The translations under genes and the position numbers were made by a program. Positions 27,295 to 36,869 of a stretch of 64,000 nucleotides of DNA are shown here, in pieces. The notes under the pieces are model-generated. The model saw only the letters and a list, made by a program, of their open reading frames with translations, searched no databases and was not told where the DNA came from. Numbering within the stretch: the first letter of the stretch is position 1; every line of letters begins with the position of its first letter. The stretch is from an uncultured Saccharospirillaceae bacterium. Lineage in GTDB: Bacteria > Pseudomonadota > Gammaproteobacteria > Pseudomonadales > Oceanobacteraceae. The DNA is taken from NCBI GenBank assembly GCA_947499545.1, contig CANMOZ010000014.1, positions 1 through 64,000 on the forward strand. Reading direction: 5' to 3'.

Positions 27295-28458
27295 TTAATG
27301 AGTGTTGGTAACACAAAAATGCGTCAAGCATTCCTGCAATTTGGATTCCGGGACTTGATCGCTGATCTCGGCCTGACCTAGCTGAGCCAATAACACTAAG
27401 CGCATCTGTGTGGAATTCATTTTTTTATCACGTTTCATGTGTTCAATGAAGTGATCTGCCGACATCCCACTGGGTGGCCTTACGGGCAAATGAAATTGAT
27501 CCAACAAGACATTGGTATCACTGACCACATGAGCGGGCACTTGACCCAACCGCCAGCTCAAATCCAACGCCATGCGGATACCCACAGACACAGCTTCTCC
27601 GTGTCGCCACCCTTGATAACCAACATGAGCTTCAATGGCATGCCCAAAGGTGTGTCCAAGATTCAGTATGGCGCGCTTACCCTGCTCAGTTTCATCGGCC
27701 TGAACCACCTGGGCTTTGAGTTCACAGCAACGCTGAATAATGCTCGTCATCAAAGGGGCTTCTTCCGCTCCCTGCTGCAATCCTTTGAATTCCTCTAACA
27801 AGGCTTCCGATTGGTTCTGCAGATGTTTAAAGAAAGCAGCGTCTTGAATCAGTCCATACTTGATAACTTCCGCCATCCCCGCGGAAAACTCTTCCTTTGG
27901 AAGGGTTTTAAAGGTAGATAAATCGGCAACGACTAACTGAGGCTGATGAAAGGCCCCGATCATGTTTTTTCCAAGAGGGTGATTCACAGCGGTTTTCCCA
28001 CCGACGGATGAGTCGACTTGAGACAGCAGGGTGGTTGGTACCTGGATAAAAGGCACTCCTCTTTGATAAGTCGCAGCGACAAAGCCCGTTAGATCACCAA
28101 TCACGCCTCCGCCTAACGCGATCAAGGTAGCATTTCGACGAAAACCGGCCTCTAACAAGGCGCTCCATAACTGATCCGCTGACGTCAGCGATTTGTGCTG
28201 CTCACCTTCTTCAATCATGACGACCAGAGGCTCTACGCCAATCACACTCTTCAACTGCTCCAAGTAATGACTGGCAATTTCATCATTGGTAACCACGCAA
28301 ACCTGTTCTGAAACCAGATAGTGAGACCAATCAACGCTTTGCATAGCACCAGGACCAATCACAATAGGGTATTGGTGATTTCCCAGATCGACCTTTAACT
28401 GAGACAAGGATGCGTTTTGGATTTTATGGTCTTGATCTGACACGTTTGACTCTCTCAT
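27295..28458 (-). CDS. aroB: 3-dehydroquinate synthase
   Basis: This second shikimate-pathway enzyme converts DAHP to 3-dehydroquinate, using NAD and a divalent metal. It shows the family blocks: EEGEQHKSL, ALGGGVIGDLTGFVAATYQRG, PTTLLSQVDSSVGGKTAVNH, GMAEVIKYGLI, and the metal-binding LNLGHTFGHAIE and WRHGEAVSVG. The annotated 387 residues include about 20 extra residues before the conserved core (LKVDLGNHQYPI); the internal GTG at residue 6 is another possible start. It lies between aroK and damX, the conserved aroK-aroB-damX order. Confidence 0.95.
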   Translation of the reverse strand: MRESNVSDQDHKIQNASLSQLKVDLGNHQYPIVIGPGAMQSVDWSHYLVSEQVCVVTNDEIASHYLEQLKSVIGVEPLVVMIEEGEQHKSLTSADQLWSALLEAGFRRNATLIALGGGVIGDLTGFVAATYQRGVPFIQVPTTLLSQVDSSVGGKTAVNHPLGKNMIGAFHQPQLVVADLSTFKTLPKEEFSAGMAEVIKYGLIQDAAFFKHLQNQSEALLEEFKGLQQGAEEAPLMTSIIQRCCELKAQVVQADETEQGKRAILNLGHTFGHAIEAHVGYQGWRHGEAVSVGIRMALDLSWRLGQVPAHVVSDTNVLLDQFHLPVRPPSGMSADHFIEHMKRDKKMNSTQMRLVLLAQLGQAEISDQVPESKLQECLTHFCVTNTH

Positions 28459-28564
28459 GATTTGGCAGTAGCGTTTTTTAGCGCTATTTTCAACGATTCA
28501 GGTAAGGTAGGGTAAATGAAGTCCGCACAATAGCAAAGGGAGTGATGCGCAAATGATGCGCGGT

Positions 28565-29092
28565 TCATTCACTCCATTCAGGCTGCTCTACAAGGAGTTT
28601 GACTATTTTCCTCGCAACTTCCTTTGGGTGCTGCCCATCTGTTTCTACAACCCAATCAGACACGCCTTCATAAAAGCTTGCCCGCTCTTGCGCTAAGGAT
28701 TCAAGTACATGCCGCGGATTATCGGTTTGAAGCAAGGGACGGTTTTTATCTTTTAGAGTGCGCTCAAGTTGCTGCTCTACGGTAACGTTGAGGTAGAAGA
28801 CCCAACCACTTTGCCTCAGGAGTTTGCGATTTTCAGGTAGAAGAACGGTTCCGCCGCCCGTTGCAATCACCAGCCGGCATTGCTCACAAAGCTGCTGTAG
28901 AACCTCACGTTCACGGGCTCTAAAGCCTTTCTCGCCTTCAACATCAAAAATCCAAGGGATATTGGCGCCTGTACGCGCTTCAATTTGACGATCGGTATCA
29001 TAGAACTCGAGACCCAGGGTCTCAGCAAGCAAACGGCCGATGGTGCTCTTTCCAGCGCCCATCGGCCCAACCAAAATTATATTTTGAGGCAT
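28565..29092 (-). CDS. aroK: Shikimate kinase
   Basis: This 175-residue P-loop kinase phosphorylates shikimate with ATP. Walker A is GPMGAGKST (residues 9-17), the shikimate-binding DxD/R motif lies in FYDTDRQIEARTG, and the RGGG-equivalent is IATGGGTVLLPENR. The lid contains NRPLL. The frame begins with TTG at 29095 immediately after the pilQ stop, but the adjacent ATG at 29092 is the natural start, three bases beyond the pilQ stop codon. Co-transcription and coupling with pilQ are likely. The 106-base gap to aroB is short. Confidence 0.95.
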   Translation of the reverse strand: MPQNIILVGPMGAGKSTIGRLLAETLGLEFYDTDRQIEARTGANIPWIFDVEGEKGFRAREREVLQQLCEQCRLVIATGGGTVLLPENRKLLRQSGWVFYLNVTVEQQLERTLKDKNRPLLQTDNPRHVLESLAQERASFYEGVSDWVVETDGQHPKEVARKIVKLLVEQPEWSE

Positions 29093-29095
29093 CAA

Positions 29096-31195
29096 TCACC
29101 GTGCTGTGAGCTGATCACTAAACAACTTAGGTGTGATGAATATTAACAGCTCTGTACGCACATCGGAAAATTCCTTTTTACGAAAGAGGTTTCCAATAAT
29201 TGGCATATCACCAAGGAAGGGCGTTTTAACCACAGACTCGGTATGTTCTGTCTGGAAAATACCTCCCAGTACAATTGTCTCTCCATTGCCTACCAGTACT
29301 TTGGTCTGTACTTCATTTTTATCAATGGCTGGCCCCGCCGTGGTTAGCGCACCCTGAGCATCCTGATTCACAACCAGCTCCATTAAGACGCGATCGTCAG
29401 GCGTAATCCGAGGCGTTACTTTCAACGAAAGAACCGCTTCTTTAAAAGTAATAGAGGTCGCACCACTGGAGCTTGCCACTTCATAGGGAATCTCAGTACC
29501 CGATTTGATCGTAGCTTCTTGACCATCAGCCGTGATGACACGAGGCTGTGCAACCACTTCTCCTTCTCCCTCTTCTTCAATTGCCGATAACTCTAGGTTT
29601 AGGAAAAACTTGTTTTTTCCAAGGATGTCCATATACCCAACGTTAAAGGAGGTCGCTTGTGCATCATCAATATCAAGGTCGACAATTCTTTCGTTTGGTT
29701 GAAGAAGTTCGAAGGGCTCTCCCCTGGAACCTGCTGACTGCCAAGCATTACTTTGTTCAATGCTGCCGGAAAAATCGTATCCTTCTCCCCGGCGGATTGT
29801 ATCCTCGCTGTCTCTAAAGTATTTGGTCTCAAGACCACCGACCCCACCCCAAGCAATACCTATTTTTTCACTAAGATTACTACGAGCTCTAACTATCCTA
29901 GCTTCAACTAATACCTGCCGTACCGGAATATCCAAAGTTGAAATAGCTCTTCGAAACTTTTCAATAGCCAGTGCAGTGTCTTGAATTAAAATATTATTAG
30001 TCCGTTCATCGACTATGGCGGTCCCTCTTGGGCTTAGCAACCCCCCTTCAGCCCCTAGCATTTCCGCTATTTTACTCGCCTCAGCGTATCGAATTTGTAC
30101 AAACTCGGTCTCTAAGGGTGCAAGCTCTTCAACCTGCTTGTTCGCCTCTAACTCTTGACGCTCTTTTTCCGCCATGACGGCTGCTGGCGCCACCATCAAC
30201 ACATTACCTTGTAAGCGTTTCGCTAGGCCTTTCGCTTTCAAAATAATGTCTAACGCTTGATCCCAAGGCACATTTTTCAAACGAAGAGTGATGTTACCCT
30301 GGACATCATCGCTGACAACCAGGTTAAAATTAGTGAAATCGGCAATAATCTGCAGAACTGTACGAACAGCAATGTTTTGGAAATCTAAAGAAAGCTTTTC
30401 ACCGACATACTGAAAACGATCTTTTTTCGCGGCTTCTTGCTCTTCTTTTGTTAATGCTTTGACGCTGACCGTTAGCTTGTTATCGGTCTGATAAGCAAGA
30501 TAGTCGTAAGCAGGCTGAGTAGGTTCAATTAAAACAATGCTTTTACCGTCTTCAACATAAACTTCAATCATACCCACAACGGTTGCGAAGTCCATGACGT
30601 CCAAACGTCGTTGCAAGGACTGAGGCAAACGAGACTTAGGTAGCTCAACTCGCAGCTTCCCGGTAGTACGAGTGATGTTCACAGGTGTTGCTGGATTAGC
30701 AAGATAAAGCTCAACAAGGCCTTCTCCCTTAACACCTCGACGGAAATCAATTTTAGTGATTTTATCTTCACCAGCCGCCGCAGCGGTATTTTGTGCTTGT
30801 GATGCATGCCCAACCGTTAGAAACAGTTTATCACCGGCTACTCGCGTACTGTGTGTTGCAATGCGATCTAACTTGAGGACAACCCTGGTTTTGTCTTTTG
30901 TCGAAACAACAGTAGCACCACGTGTATTACCGGCATTGATCTCAAAATATTTCTTTTCAAGTCCACTGCGTACACCGGATAAATCCAATGTGATGCGAGC
31001 CGGATTTTCAATGCTGTAACTTTCCGCTTGTGGGGCTGGACCATCAAACTGCATTTGAACCTCAACACCCCCACCAGGTAGGGTCGCAAAACTGAGGTCT
31101 TCTAACACTCGAGCATTGGCATTTAGCCCCAGCAACATCAGCAGGCTTAAGACCGTTACCCATATATATCCAAAGAATTTTTTATTCATTGTCAT
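29096..31195 (-). CDS. pilQ: Type IV pilus secretin PilQ
   Basis: This 699-residue outer-membrane secretin extrudes the pilus. It has a signal peptide (about 1-29), two N-terminal AMIN-type peptidoglycan-binding regions (about 30-245), and an STN/N0 domain (ISLDFQNIAVRTVLQIIADF, about 268-320). An N1 KH-like domain follows, then the secretin core ending with VLGGIFQTEHTES, LGDMPIIGNLFRKK and ELLIFITPKL. Length is close to pseudomonad PilQ. It is the last pil gene of pilMNOPQ and directly abuts aroK. The 12-base gap from pilP confirms the operon. Confidence 0.95.
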   Translation of the reverse strand: MTMNKKFFGYIWVTVLSLLMLLGLNANARVLEDLSFATLPGGGVEVQMQFDGPAPQAESYSIENPARITLDLSGVRSGLEKKYFEINAGNTRGATVVSTKDKTRVVLKLDRIATHSTRVAGDKLFLTVGHASQAQNTAAAAGEDKITKIDFRRGVKGEGLVELYLANPATPVNITRTTGKLRVELPKSRLPQSLQRRLDVMDFATVVGMIEVYVEDGKSIVLIEPTQPAYDYLAYQTDNKLTVSVKALTKEEQEAAKKDRFQYVGEKLSLDFQNIAVRTVLQIIADFTNFNLVVSDDVQGNITLRLKNVPWDQALDIILKAKGLAKRLQGNVLMVAPAAVMAEKERQELEANKQVEELAPLETEFVQIRYAEASKIAEMLGAEGGLLSPRGTAIVDERTNNILIQDTALAIEKFRRAISTLDIPVRQVLVEARIVRARSNLSEKIGIAWGGVGGLETKYFRDSEDTIRRGEGYDFSGSIEQSNAWQSAGSRGEPFELLQPNERIVDLDIDDAQATSFNVGYMDILGKNKFFLNLELSAIEEEGEGEVVAQPRVITADGQEATIKSGTEIPYEVASSSGATSITFKEAVLSLKVTPRITPDDRVLMELVVNQDAQGALTTAGPAIDKNEVQTKVLVGNGETIVLGGIFQTEHTESVVKTPFLGDMPIIGNLFRKKEFSDVRTELLIFITPKLFSDQLTAR

Positions 31196-31207
31196 ACACC
31201 CGCTTTT

Positions 31208-31738
31208 TTACTTGGCTGCTTCTACGAGAGTGAGAACTCGGGGTCTCTCTAACCAGCCCCCAGTTCCATTCGGAACAATTTCCACTATGTCAACTTGATA
31301 CTCGTTTAGAGCCACTACCCGACCGTGGTCTTTGCCCAAGTACCTTCCTTCCGTAATCCGATGGACAGTACCATCAGAGGCGGCAATTAAGGCACCGAAC
31401 CCTTTTTTGTCATTTTCAAGTGAACCCACCATGCTGAGTTCGCCAATGTCATAACCTTCCAAAATATCACGTTCACGTGTTAAATCCGGCTCTACATCAG
31501 ACTGTGCAGCCAACTGAGCTTTTAACGCTTCAATCGCCAAAGGGGACTGAAAAGGAGAACGAAATTGGGTCGCGCTATACACAAAGGTTTCGTGTGGAGC
31601 AAAAACTGGCATTTCAGGCAATCTACCGCCTGGTTTTGCTAAAGTTTCGTTAACAAATGCCTGCAAGTCTGAGTCAACTCCACCACACCCGGAGAGCATC
31701 AGAGCAGGAATCGCTAGGAGTATTGCAGTCTTTTTCAT
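31208..31738 (-). CDS. pilP: Type IV pilus assembly lipoprotein PilP
   Basis: This 176-residue lipoprotein (lipobox LSGC, Cys18) has a flexible region (PEMPVFAPHETFVYSA) and a C-terminal beta domain (about 100-170; GYDIGELSMVGSL, LIAASDGTVHRITEGRYLGKDHGRV, VDIVEIVPNGTGGWLERPR). It links the inner-membrane PilMNO platform to the N0 domain of PilQ. Its start overlaps the pilO stop by ATGA, indicating translational coupling. Confidence 0.95.
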   Translation of the reverse strand: MKKTAILLAIPALMLSGCGGVDSDLQAFVNETLAKPGGRLPEMPVFAPHETFVYSATQFRSPFQSPLAIEALKAQLAAQSDVEPDLTRERDILEGYDIGELSMVGSLENDKKGFGALIAASDGTVHRITEGRYLGKDHGRVVALNEYQVDIVEIVPNGTGGWLERPRVLTLVEAAK

Positions 31739-32382
31739 GACTCACCCTCCTCCTGGCCAGCTTCTTTGTACCGATATGTTTTAGCCGTAATGGCCAACTT
31801 TAAGCTTTCCTCAACTGAACCGCTCTTTTGCTGGCTTTCTGTACTGATCACGAAATCATGCAAAGTCACAATCCTAGGCAGTGCAGCAACACCGCTCACA
31901 AAAGCACCGAAATCGTGGTAACCGCCCGTTACTTCAATATTGATGGGTAACTCAATGTAATACTCTGTTGGAACTTCTTGGGCGAGTTTTATGCCTTGAA
32001 TAGTCAAGCCTGAATCAATGGCCACGTTGGTAATGTCTTCCAATAAACTTGGAACCTCCGTGTCTCTGGGCAACTGCTTCAGCATCTCAGCAAAAGCTTC
32101 TTCCATTTGAACCAACTGTTCTTTGAGTTGTTCTAAATTAGCAGCCTGAAAAGCTTTTCTCTCAAAGTTTTCCTTCAATGTAATTTCTTCTTGCTGCATC
32201 CCTTCTAATTGCTTTATCTTTTCTTCTATATCAAAAAAGTAACCCAAAATGATCACGATCACGATTAAAAGAAGCCAAATAATGGCTTTAACTAGGAATG
32301 GCCACTGCCCTGCACTATTGGGATCATTAAGGTCGGATATATCAAAATTCTTGAGCCTATCCATTTGATCTTGAAAGCTCAC
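31735..32382 (-). CDS. pilO: Type IV pilus inner-membrane protein PilO
   Basis: This 215-residue bitopic protein has a cytoplasmic N-terminus (PFLVKAIIWLL), one transmembrane segment (about 30-48), a coiled-coil (EEKIKQLEGMQQEEITLKEN to about 105) and a ferredoxin-like periplasmic domain (LPRDTEVPSLLEDITNVAIDSG, ITGGYHDFGAFVSGVAALPR). It heterodimerises with PilN and contacts PilP. ATGA overlaps exist at both ends (with pilN and pilP). Confidence 0.95.
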   Translation of the reverse strand: MSFQDQMDRLKNFDISDLNDPNSAGQWPFLVKAIIWLLLIVIVIILGYFFDIEEKIKQLEGMQQEEITLKENFERKAFQAANLEQLKEQLVQMEEAFAEMLKQLPRDTEVPSLLEDITNVAIDSGLTIQGIKLAQEVPTEYYIELPINIEVTGGYHDFGAFVSGVAALPRIVTLHDFVISTESQQKSGSVEESLKLAITAKTYRYKEAGQEEGES

Positions 32383-32954
32383 GATGCATCCTCCTCATCT
32401 TCACCCTCAGTTTTGGGCGTTACTTCCTGCACCGTCATGGTGAATTCGCTGTAGGGATTTGCAGGGTCTTTGCTGGCGGAGACATCAATCAAAACAGGTT
32501 TAGTAAACCATTCAGCCGCATCAAAATTCCGCATCAGCTCGGCAATTTGACTGTTCGCTTCCGAGTAACCTTTAATGGCCATAGACTTTCCAGTCTTTTT
32601 GATCTCTCCCAGATACAAGTCATCTGGGACAGACCGAGTAATACCATCAAATACTCTTACGATAACGGGCCGGTTCCCCTGTAAATTTTGGATCAACTCC
32701 ATTCGCTCAACCAACTCTTGCCGGCGTTTTTGGAGATCTCTAACGGCCGCAATTTTCTCATCCAGCTTACTGGTTTCAGCTTTCAGATAAGTGTTTCGGC
32801 CATCTTGTTTATCAATTCTCCCTTGCATCACGCCATGCACTGCAAACCAAACAACAGCCCCGGCGATCAATGCGGCTACGCATACCACCAAGAACTCTTG
32901 TTGTTCTTGCTCCCGCTTTTCTTCACGCCACGGGCGTAGGTTGATATTTGCCAT
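32379..32954 (-). CDS. pilN: Type IV pilus inner-membrane protein PilN
   Basis: This 191-residue bitopic protein starts MANINLRPWREEKREQ; the INLRPWR-type motif docks into the PilM groove. A transmembrane segment (about 22-42), a coiled-coil and a ferredoxin-like periplasmic domain (GITRSVPDDLYLGEIKKTG) follow. The C-terminus is acidic. Its start overlaps the pilM stop by one base (TAATG). Confidence 0.95.
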   Translation of the reverse strand: MANINLRPWREEKREQEQQEFLVVCVAALIAGAVVWFAVHGVMQGRIDKQDGRNTYLKAETSKLDEKIAAVRDLQKRRQELVERMELIQNLQGNRPVIVRVFDGITRSVPDDLYLGEIKKTGKSMAIKGYSEANSQIAELMRNFDAAEWFTKPVLIDVSASKDPANPYSEFTMTVQEVTPKTEGEDEEDAS

Positions 32955-34018
32955 TAGTCAAAACTCCTCATCGCCAGACCGCAAGCGACCATCAAGCCTG
33001 GTGCATCGTTTTGGGCTTTCGCGGCATTCACTTTTCGGGTGATTTTCATATCTGCAAATGGGTTGGCAGTTACTGCGCGCGCACCAAGATTCTCTTCCAC
33101 CTGTCTAGATAGCCCATTGATGGAGGCTGTGCCACCTGCGAGAACAATTGCATCAACCGTATTGAATTGGCTAGAAGAGAAGAAGAACTGAAGCGCTCTG
33201 GATATTTGTTGGACGATATTATCCTTGAAGGGGTTCAAAATCTCCGCTTGATAATCAGCAGGTAAACCACCTTCTACTTTATCTCGTTCTGCCTCAACCT
33301 GGGAAAGCCCGTAACGCCTTTGAATTTCTTCAGTAAGTAATTGACCACCAAAAGATTGATCTCTGGTATAGACGATATTGCCCCGCTCAAGCACACTCAA
33401 CGTCGTGTTGTACGCACCAATATCCACCAAAGCAACCAAGCTAGAGCCTCCTGGAAGCTGCGGTTCAATCAAACCGAAGGCCCGCTCAAGCGCAAACGCC
33501 TCAACATCAATGATCGATACCGTGTCAGCTTTGTACATATTTACGGCATCTTCTCTACGGTCCACCGTCTCACGACGACAGGCCGCAATCATGACATCAA
33601 TCAATTCTGTACTGGTTTGAGAAGGCCCCATAACTTCGAAGTCAAGGGCCACTTCGTCGATAGGGTAAGGAATATGCTGGTCTGCTTCGATATGCAGTTG
33701 GTTTTCAACATCGAACTCGCTTAGGCCTGCCGGCAACTGAATCACCTTGGTGATGACAGCCGAACCAGCCACGGCAATTGCAGCCTGCTTGCAGTTCGTC
33801 CTGGACTTAGCGAAGACTTTTTTGATAACTTCGCTAACGGCCGCTTCGTCGGCCACGCTTTGTTCAACCACAGCACCTTGAGGTAGCGGCTCGGCGGCAT
33901 AGGCCTCAAGCTGGTAGCGGTTGCCACTGCGAGAAAGCTCGACCAGCTTCACTGAATGTGAGCTGATGTCGATACCGACTACGGCTTTGCTTTTTTTCTG
34001 AAATAGATTGCCTAGCAC
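32954..34018 (-). CDS. pilM: Type IV pilus assembly ATPase-like protein PilM
   Basis: This 354-residue cytoplasmic actin-like (FtsA-fold) protein binds nucleotide and the PilN tail. The phosphate-1 motif is VVGIDISSHSVKLVEL, phosphate-2 is LVDIGAYNTTLSV, and the adenosine motif is IVLAGGTASINGLSRQVEENL. Length equals pseudomonad PilM. It is the first gene of pilMNOPQ and is divergent from ponA across 160 bases containing back-to-back promoter elements. Confidence 0.96.
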   Translation of the reverse strand: MLGNLFQKKSKAVVGIDISSHSVKLVELSRSGNRYQLEAYAAEPLPQGAVVEQSVADEAAVSEVIKKVFAKSRTNCKQAAIAVAGSAVITKVIQLPAGLSEFDVENQLHIEADQHIPYPIDEVALDFEVMGPSQTSTELIDVMIAACRRETVDRREDAVNMYKADTVSIIDVEAFALERAFGLIEPQLPGGSSLVALVDIGAYNTTLSVLERGNIVYTRDQSFGGQLLTEEIQRRYGLSQVEAERDKVEGGLPADYQAEILNPFKDNIVQQISRALQFFFSSSQFNTVDAIVLAGGTASINGLSRQVEENLGARAVTANPFADMKITRKVNAAKAQNDAPGLMVACGLAMRSFD

Positions 34019-34084
34019 TGCGATATCCCGTCGTCTTCAGAGAGTCATTATGTCCACGAACAAGTCCGATGTCCTACGCAAAAG

Positions 34085-34128
34085 ATTATAAGCACAACTT
34101 AGGAAAACCGACACTAAGCGCTTATAAT
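34085..34128. promoter_or_regulatory. Divergent promoters for pilM and ponA
   Basis: Two perfect TATAAT boxes face outward: minus strand at 34085-34090 (toward pilM) and plus strand at 34123-34128 (toward ponA). They are embedded in a 9-base inverted repeat (ATTATAAGC ... GCTTATAAT). The -35 regions, about 17-18 bases behind each, overlap in the middle and are weak. Competition between the two polymerases is plausible (inference). Confidence 0.5.
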
Positions 34129-34178
34129 TTGAGCCGGACCGGCCTTGCTGTTAAAAGTTTAGTATCACTTATTTAAAT

Positions 34179-36665
34179 ATGAAAAAAAGCCAACTCATTC
34201 TCCGTTTCGTCATCTTTTTACCAATTGGTGGAATTCTCGCCATATTGGTGGGTTTTTTAGGCCTTTATCTCTATTTAGCGCCAAGTTTGCCTGCAATTGA
34301 CGAATTAAGAAACACTCAACTCCAAGTTCCATTGCGTGTTTATTCTAAAGATCAAAAATTAATCGCAGAATTTGGCGAAAAAAGACGTACCCCAATTCAA
34401 TATGACGAAGTGCCTCCCCTTTTTATTGATGCAATAAAGGCGGCCGAAGACGATAATTTTGAAGATCATATTGGCATCGACATTAAAGGATTGGCACGCG
34501 CCGCCATAGAACTCGTACTGACTGGCGAAAAAAGATCAGGTGGCAGTACGATTACTATGCAGGTGGCGAAGAATTATTTTTTAACGCCAGAAAGAACGTT
34601 CAAGCGTAAATTTATTGAAATTATGTTGGCGCTCCATATTGAGCAAGCTTTAAGCAAAACTGAGATTATGGAACTATACATAAACAAAATTTATTTGGGT
34701 AAACGCGCTTATGGGATCGAAGCCGCCGCCAATATTTATTATGGGAAATCCATTAACGAATTAAACTTGCCGCAACTGGCCATGATTGCAGGCCTACCAA
34801 AAGCCCCTTCGGCTCTCAACCCAATTAACAATCCAGATCGCGCCATTCGCCGTCGGAATTATGTTCTGAGCCGCATGTACAGGCTCGATAAGATTGATCA
34901 AGAAACTTACGAAACCGCCATTGATGCGCCTATCAGCGCACAGGTGTATCGCGTCAAGACTGAATTAGAAGCTGGGTATATTGCTGAGCTCGTTCGTGCT
35001 GAAATGCTTGAGCGTTTTCCAGAAGATGCTTACACCAGTGGCTATCAAGTGATTACAACCGTTAATTCGGGCTATCAATCGGTGGCAAATACAACCCTAC
35101 AACAGGGACTGCTCGATTTCGACCAAAAGCATGGCTTTCGTGGACCCTGGCCAAAACTTGAAACACGGATGCTGGAGCGTTTGGAAAAACCAGACTTGGG
35201 CTTTTGGTTAAATCAACTTAAGAAAAAACCAAATGTAGGGCCGTTAGTGCCAGCCGCTGTCACTGAGGTTAAAGAAAAATCATTTACTGCTTTGCTGAAA
35301 ACAGGGACCTTTGTCGAAGTCAATGACTATAAATGGGCTCGTGAATTCAAAACCATCAATCGTCGAGGCCCAAGTATAAGTTCAGCAGATCAAATCGTCG
35401 CCATTGGGGATCAAGTCTGGCTTGCCCCCATGGTTAAACTTTCTAAACCGAAAAAAGAAACGGAAGGGGAGCCAGAAGAACCTAGCGAACCATTAGTTGA
35501 GTGGCGCTTATCACAAATTCCCAATATTCAAGGCGCACTGGTATCCGTTGACCCAAATAACGGCGCTATTCGATCCATGGTAGGGGGGTTTGATTTCCAT
35601 AACAGTAAGTTTAATCGTGCAGTGCAAGCCGACCGCCAACCTGGCTCCAGCTTCAAACCTTTTGTTTATTCCGCTGCGTTAAATGCTGGCTTAACACCAG
35701 CCACCTTAATCAACGACGCGCCCGTTGTGTTTGAAGACGCGAATTTAGAGGATACCTGGCGCCCTAATAACGATTCTGGAAAGTTTTACGGCCCTACTCG
35801 CCTCAGAAAGGCACTTTATAAATCAAGAAATTTGGTGACAATACGCGTTATGCAGCGAATAGGTGTGCAGCAAGTTGCCGATTTCGCAACCCAATTAGGC
35901 TTTCCTGAATCCAAAATTAACAAGAACTTGTCCTTAGCTTTAGGCGCTTCTGCATTCACGCCTCTTGAGGTCGCAACAGGCTACTCCACTTTGGCTAACT
36001 CCGGCTACCGAGTAAAGCCCTACCTCATTGATAAAATTTTGGATCACAATGGCAACGTTATTTACGAACATCCCCCCGTTGTGTTGTGCGATGAATGCGC
36101 ATCACCCGAACTTCAAGATACCCATACGCTGCCTGAGCAAATAGAAGCACCTCGCGTGATGGATCCGAAGGTCAATTACCTTATATACACCATGATGCAG
36201 GATGTCATAAAACGTGGAACCGGGCGTCGCGCAAGAGTACTGAATCGTTCTGACTTAGCCGGCAAAACCGGAACCACGAACGATCAACGAGATGCTTGGT
36301 TCTCAGGCTTTACACCCGATCTTGTCACAACCGTTTGGGTCGGATTTGATGAGTATGATCCTCTGGGAAGAAATGCCTACGGCAGTACCGTCGCGTTACC
36401 GATATGGATCGATTTCATGAGAGAAGCATTGAAATCCGTTCCTGAACGTTTTCCTGCTCGCCCGGAAGGTTTGGTTAATGTTCGGATAGATCCAGAGTCA
36501 GGTTTGAAAGCCCCTCCTGAACAATCCAATGCTGTCTTTGAGTTGTTCCGAGAAGAACATGTACCTACTGAATATGCGACCCTAAGACCAGAAATTCGGC
36601 GCGACCCTGAAACAGGTGAAGTTGCGAAAGACTCTGATGCCGTACTACCGGAGCAGCTCTTTTAA
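34179..36665 (+). CDS. mrcA: Penicillin-binding protein 1A (bifunctional murein synthase)
   Basis: This 828-residue inner-membrane protein has a transmembrane anchor (about 8-33) and a GT51 glycosyltransferase (about 55-235: EDDNFEDHIGID, GGSTITMQVAKNYFL, KTEIMELYINKIYLGKRAYGIEAAA). An OB-like insert (about 315-420) precedes the transpeptidase domain with the active-site serine in PGSSFKP, then KSRNLV and KTGTT. It polymerises and crosslinks peptidoglycan. The symbol ponA is also used in pseudomonads. Divergence from pilMNOPQ is the conserved arrangement. A hairpin follows the stop. Confidence 0.96.
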   Translation: MKKSQLILRFVIFLPIGGILAILVGFLGLYLYLAPSLPAIDELRNTQLQVPLRVYSKDQKLIAEFGEKRRTPIQYDEVPPLFIDAIKAAEDDNFEDHIGIDIKGLARAAIELVLTGEKRSGGSTITMQVAKNYFLTPERTFKRKFIEIMLALHIEQALSKTEIMELYINKIYLGKRAYGIEAAANIYYGKSINELNLPQLAMIAGLPKAPSALNPINNPDRAIRRRNYVLSRMYRLDKIDQETYETAIDAPISAQVYRVKTELEAGYIAELVRAEMLERFPEDAYTSGYQVITTVNSGYQSVANTTLQQGLLDFDQKHGFRGPWPKLETRMLERLEKPDLGFWLNQLKKKPNVGPLVPAAVTEVKEKSFTALLKTGTFVEVNDYKWAREFKTINRRGPSISSADQIVAIGDQVWLAPMVKLSKPKKETEGEPEEPSEPLVEWRLSQIPNIQGALVSVDPNNGAIRSMVGGFDFHNSKFNRAVQADRQPGSSFKPFVYSAALNAGLTPATLINDAPVVFEDANLEDTWRPNNDSGKFYGPTRLRKALYKSRNLVTIRVMQRIGVQQVADFATQLGFPESKINKNLSLALGASAFTPLEVATGYSTLANSGYRVKPYLIDKILDHNGNVIYEHPPVVLCDECASPELQDTHTLPEQIEAPRVMDPKVNYLIYTMMQDVIKRGTGRRARVLNRSDLAGKTGTTNDQRDAWFSGFTPDLVTTVWVGFDEYDPLGRNAYGSTVALPIWIDFMREALKSVPERFPARPEGLVNVRIDPESGLKAPPEQSNAVFELFREEHVPTEYATLRPEIRRDPETGEVAKDSDAVLPEQLF

Positions 36666-36688
36666 CTAAAGCGTTTGTGTCCCATACC

Positions 36689-36713
36689 ATCAAGGCCATG
36701 CTATGGCCTTGAT
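36689..36713 (+). terminator. Hairpin after mrcA
   Basis: A perfect 11-bp stem (ATCAAGGCCAT / ATGGCCTTGAT) with a 3-base loop lies 24 bases past the mrcA stop. There is no T-run on either strand, but the stem is strong. Confidence 0.6.
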
Positions 36714-36796
36714 AAACTCTATATCAAGTCGCCATCTAACACATACACCCGCGTAATCAATAAACACGTAGCACAATAGAGGATTCAGTCAACGTG

Positions 36797-36829
36797 AAAA
36801 ATGGCTTCAAAAGGCGGTTTTTGAAGCCA
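36797..36829 (-). terminator. Rho-independent terminator of the 36870-37838 lipoprotein gene
   Basis: On the minus strand an 11-bp stem (TGGCTTCAAAA / TTTTGAAGCCA) with a 6-base loop is followed by T5. It lies about 40 bases past the stop of the lipoprotein gene. Confidence 0.8.
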
Positions 36830-36869
36830 AAGGAACGAAAGGGTGATTCTGATTTTTATGGTTTTACCG

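Noticed and set aside
33341-33724. 127-codon plus-strand ORF inside pilM
   Set aside because: pilM is unambiguous on the other strand; no independent coding evidence.
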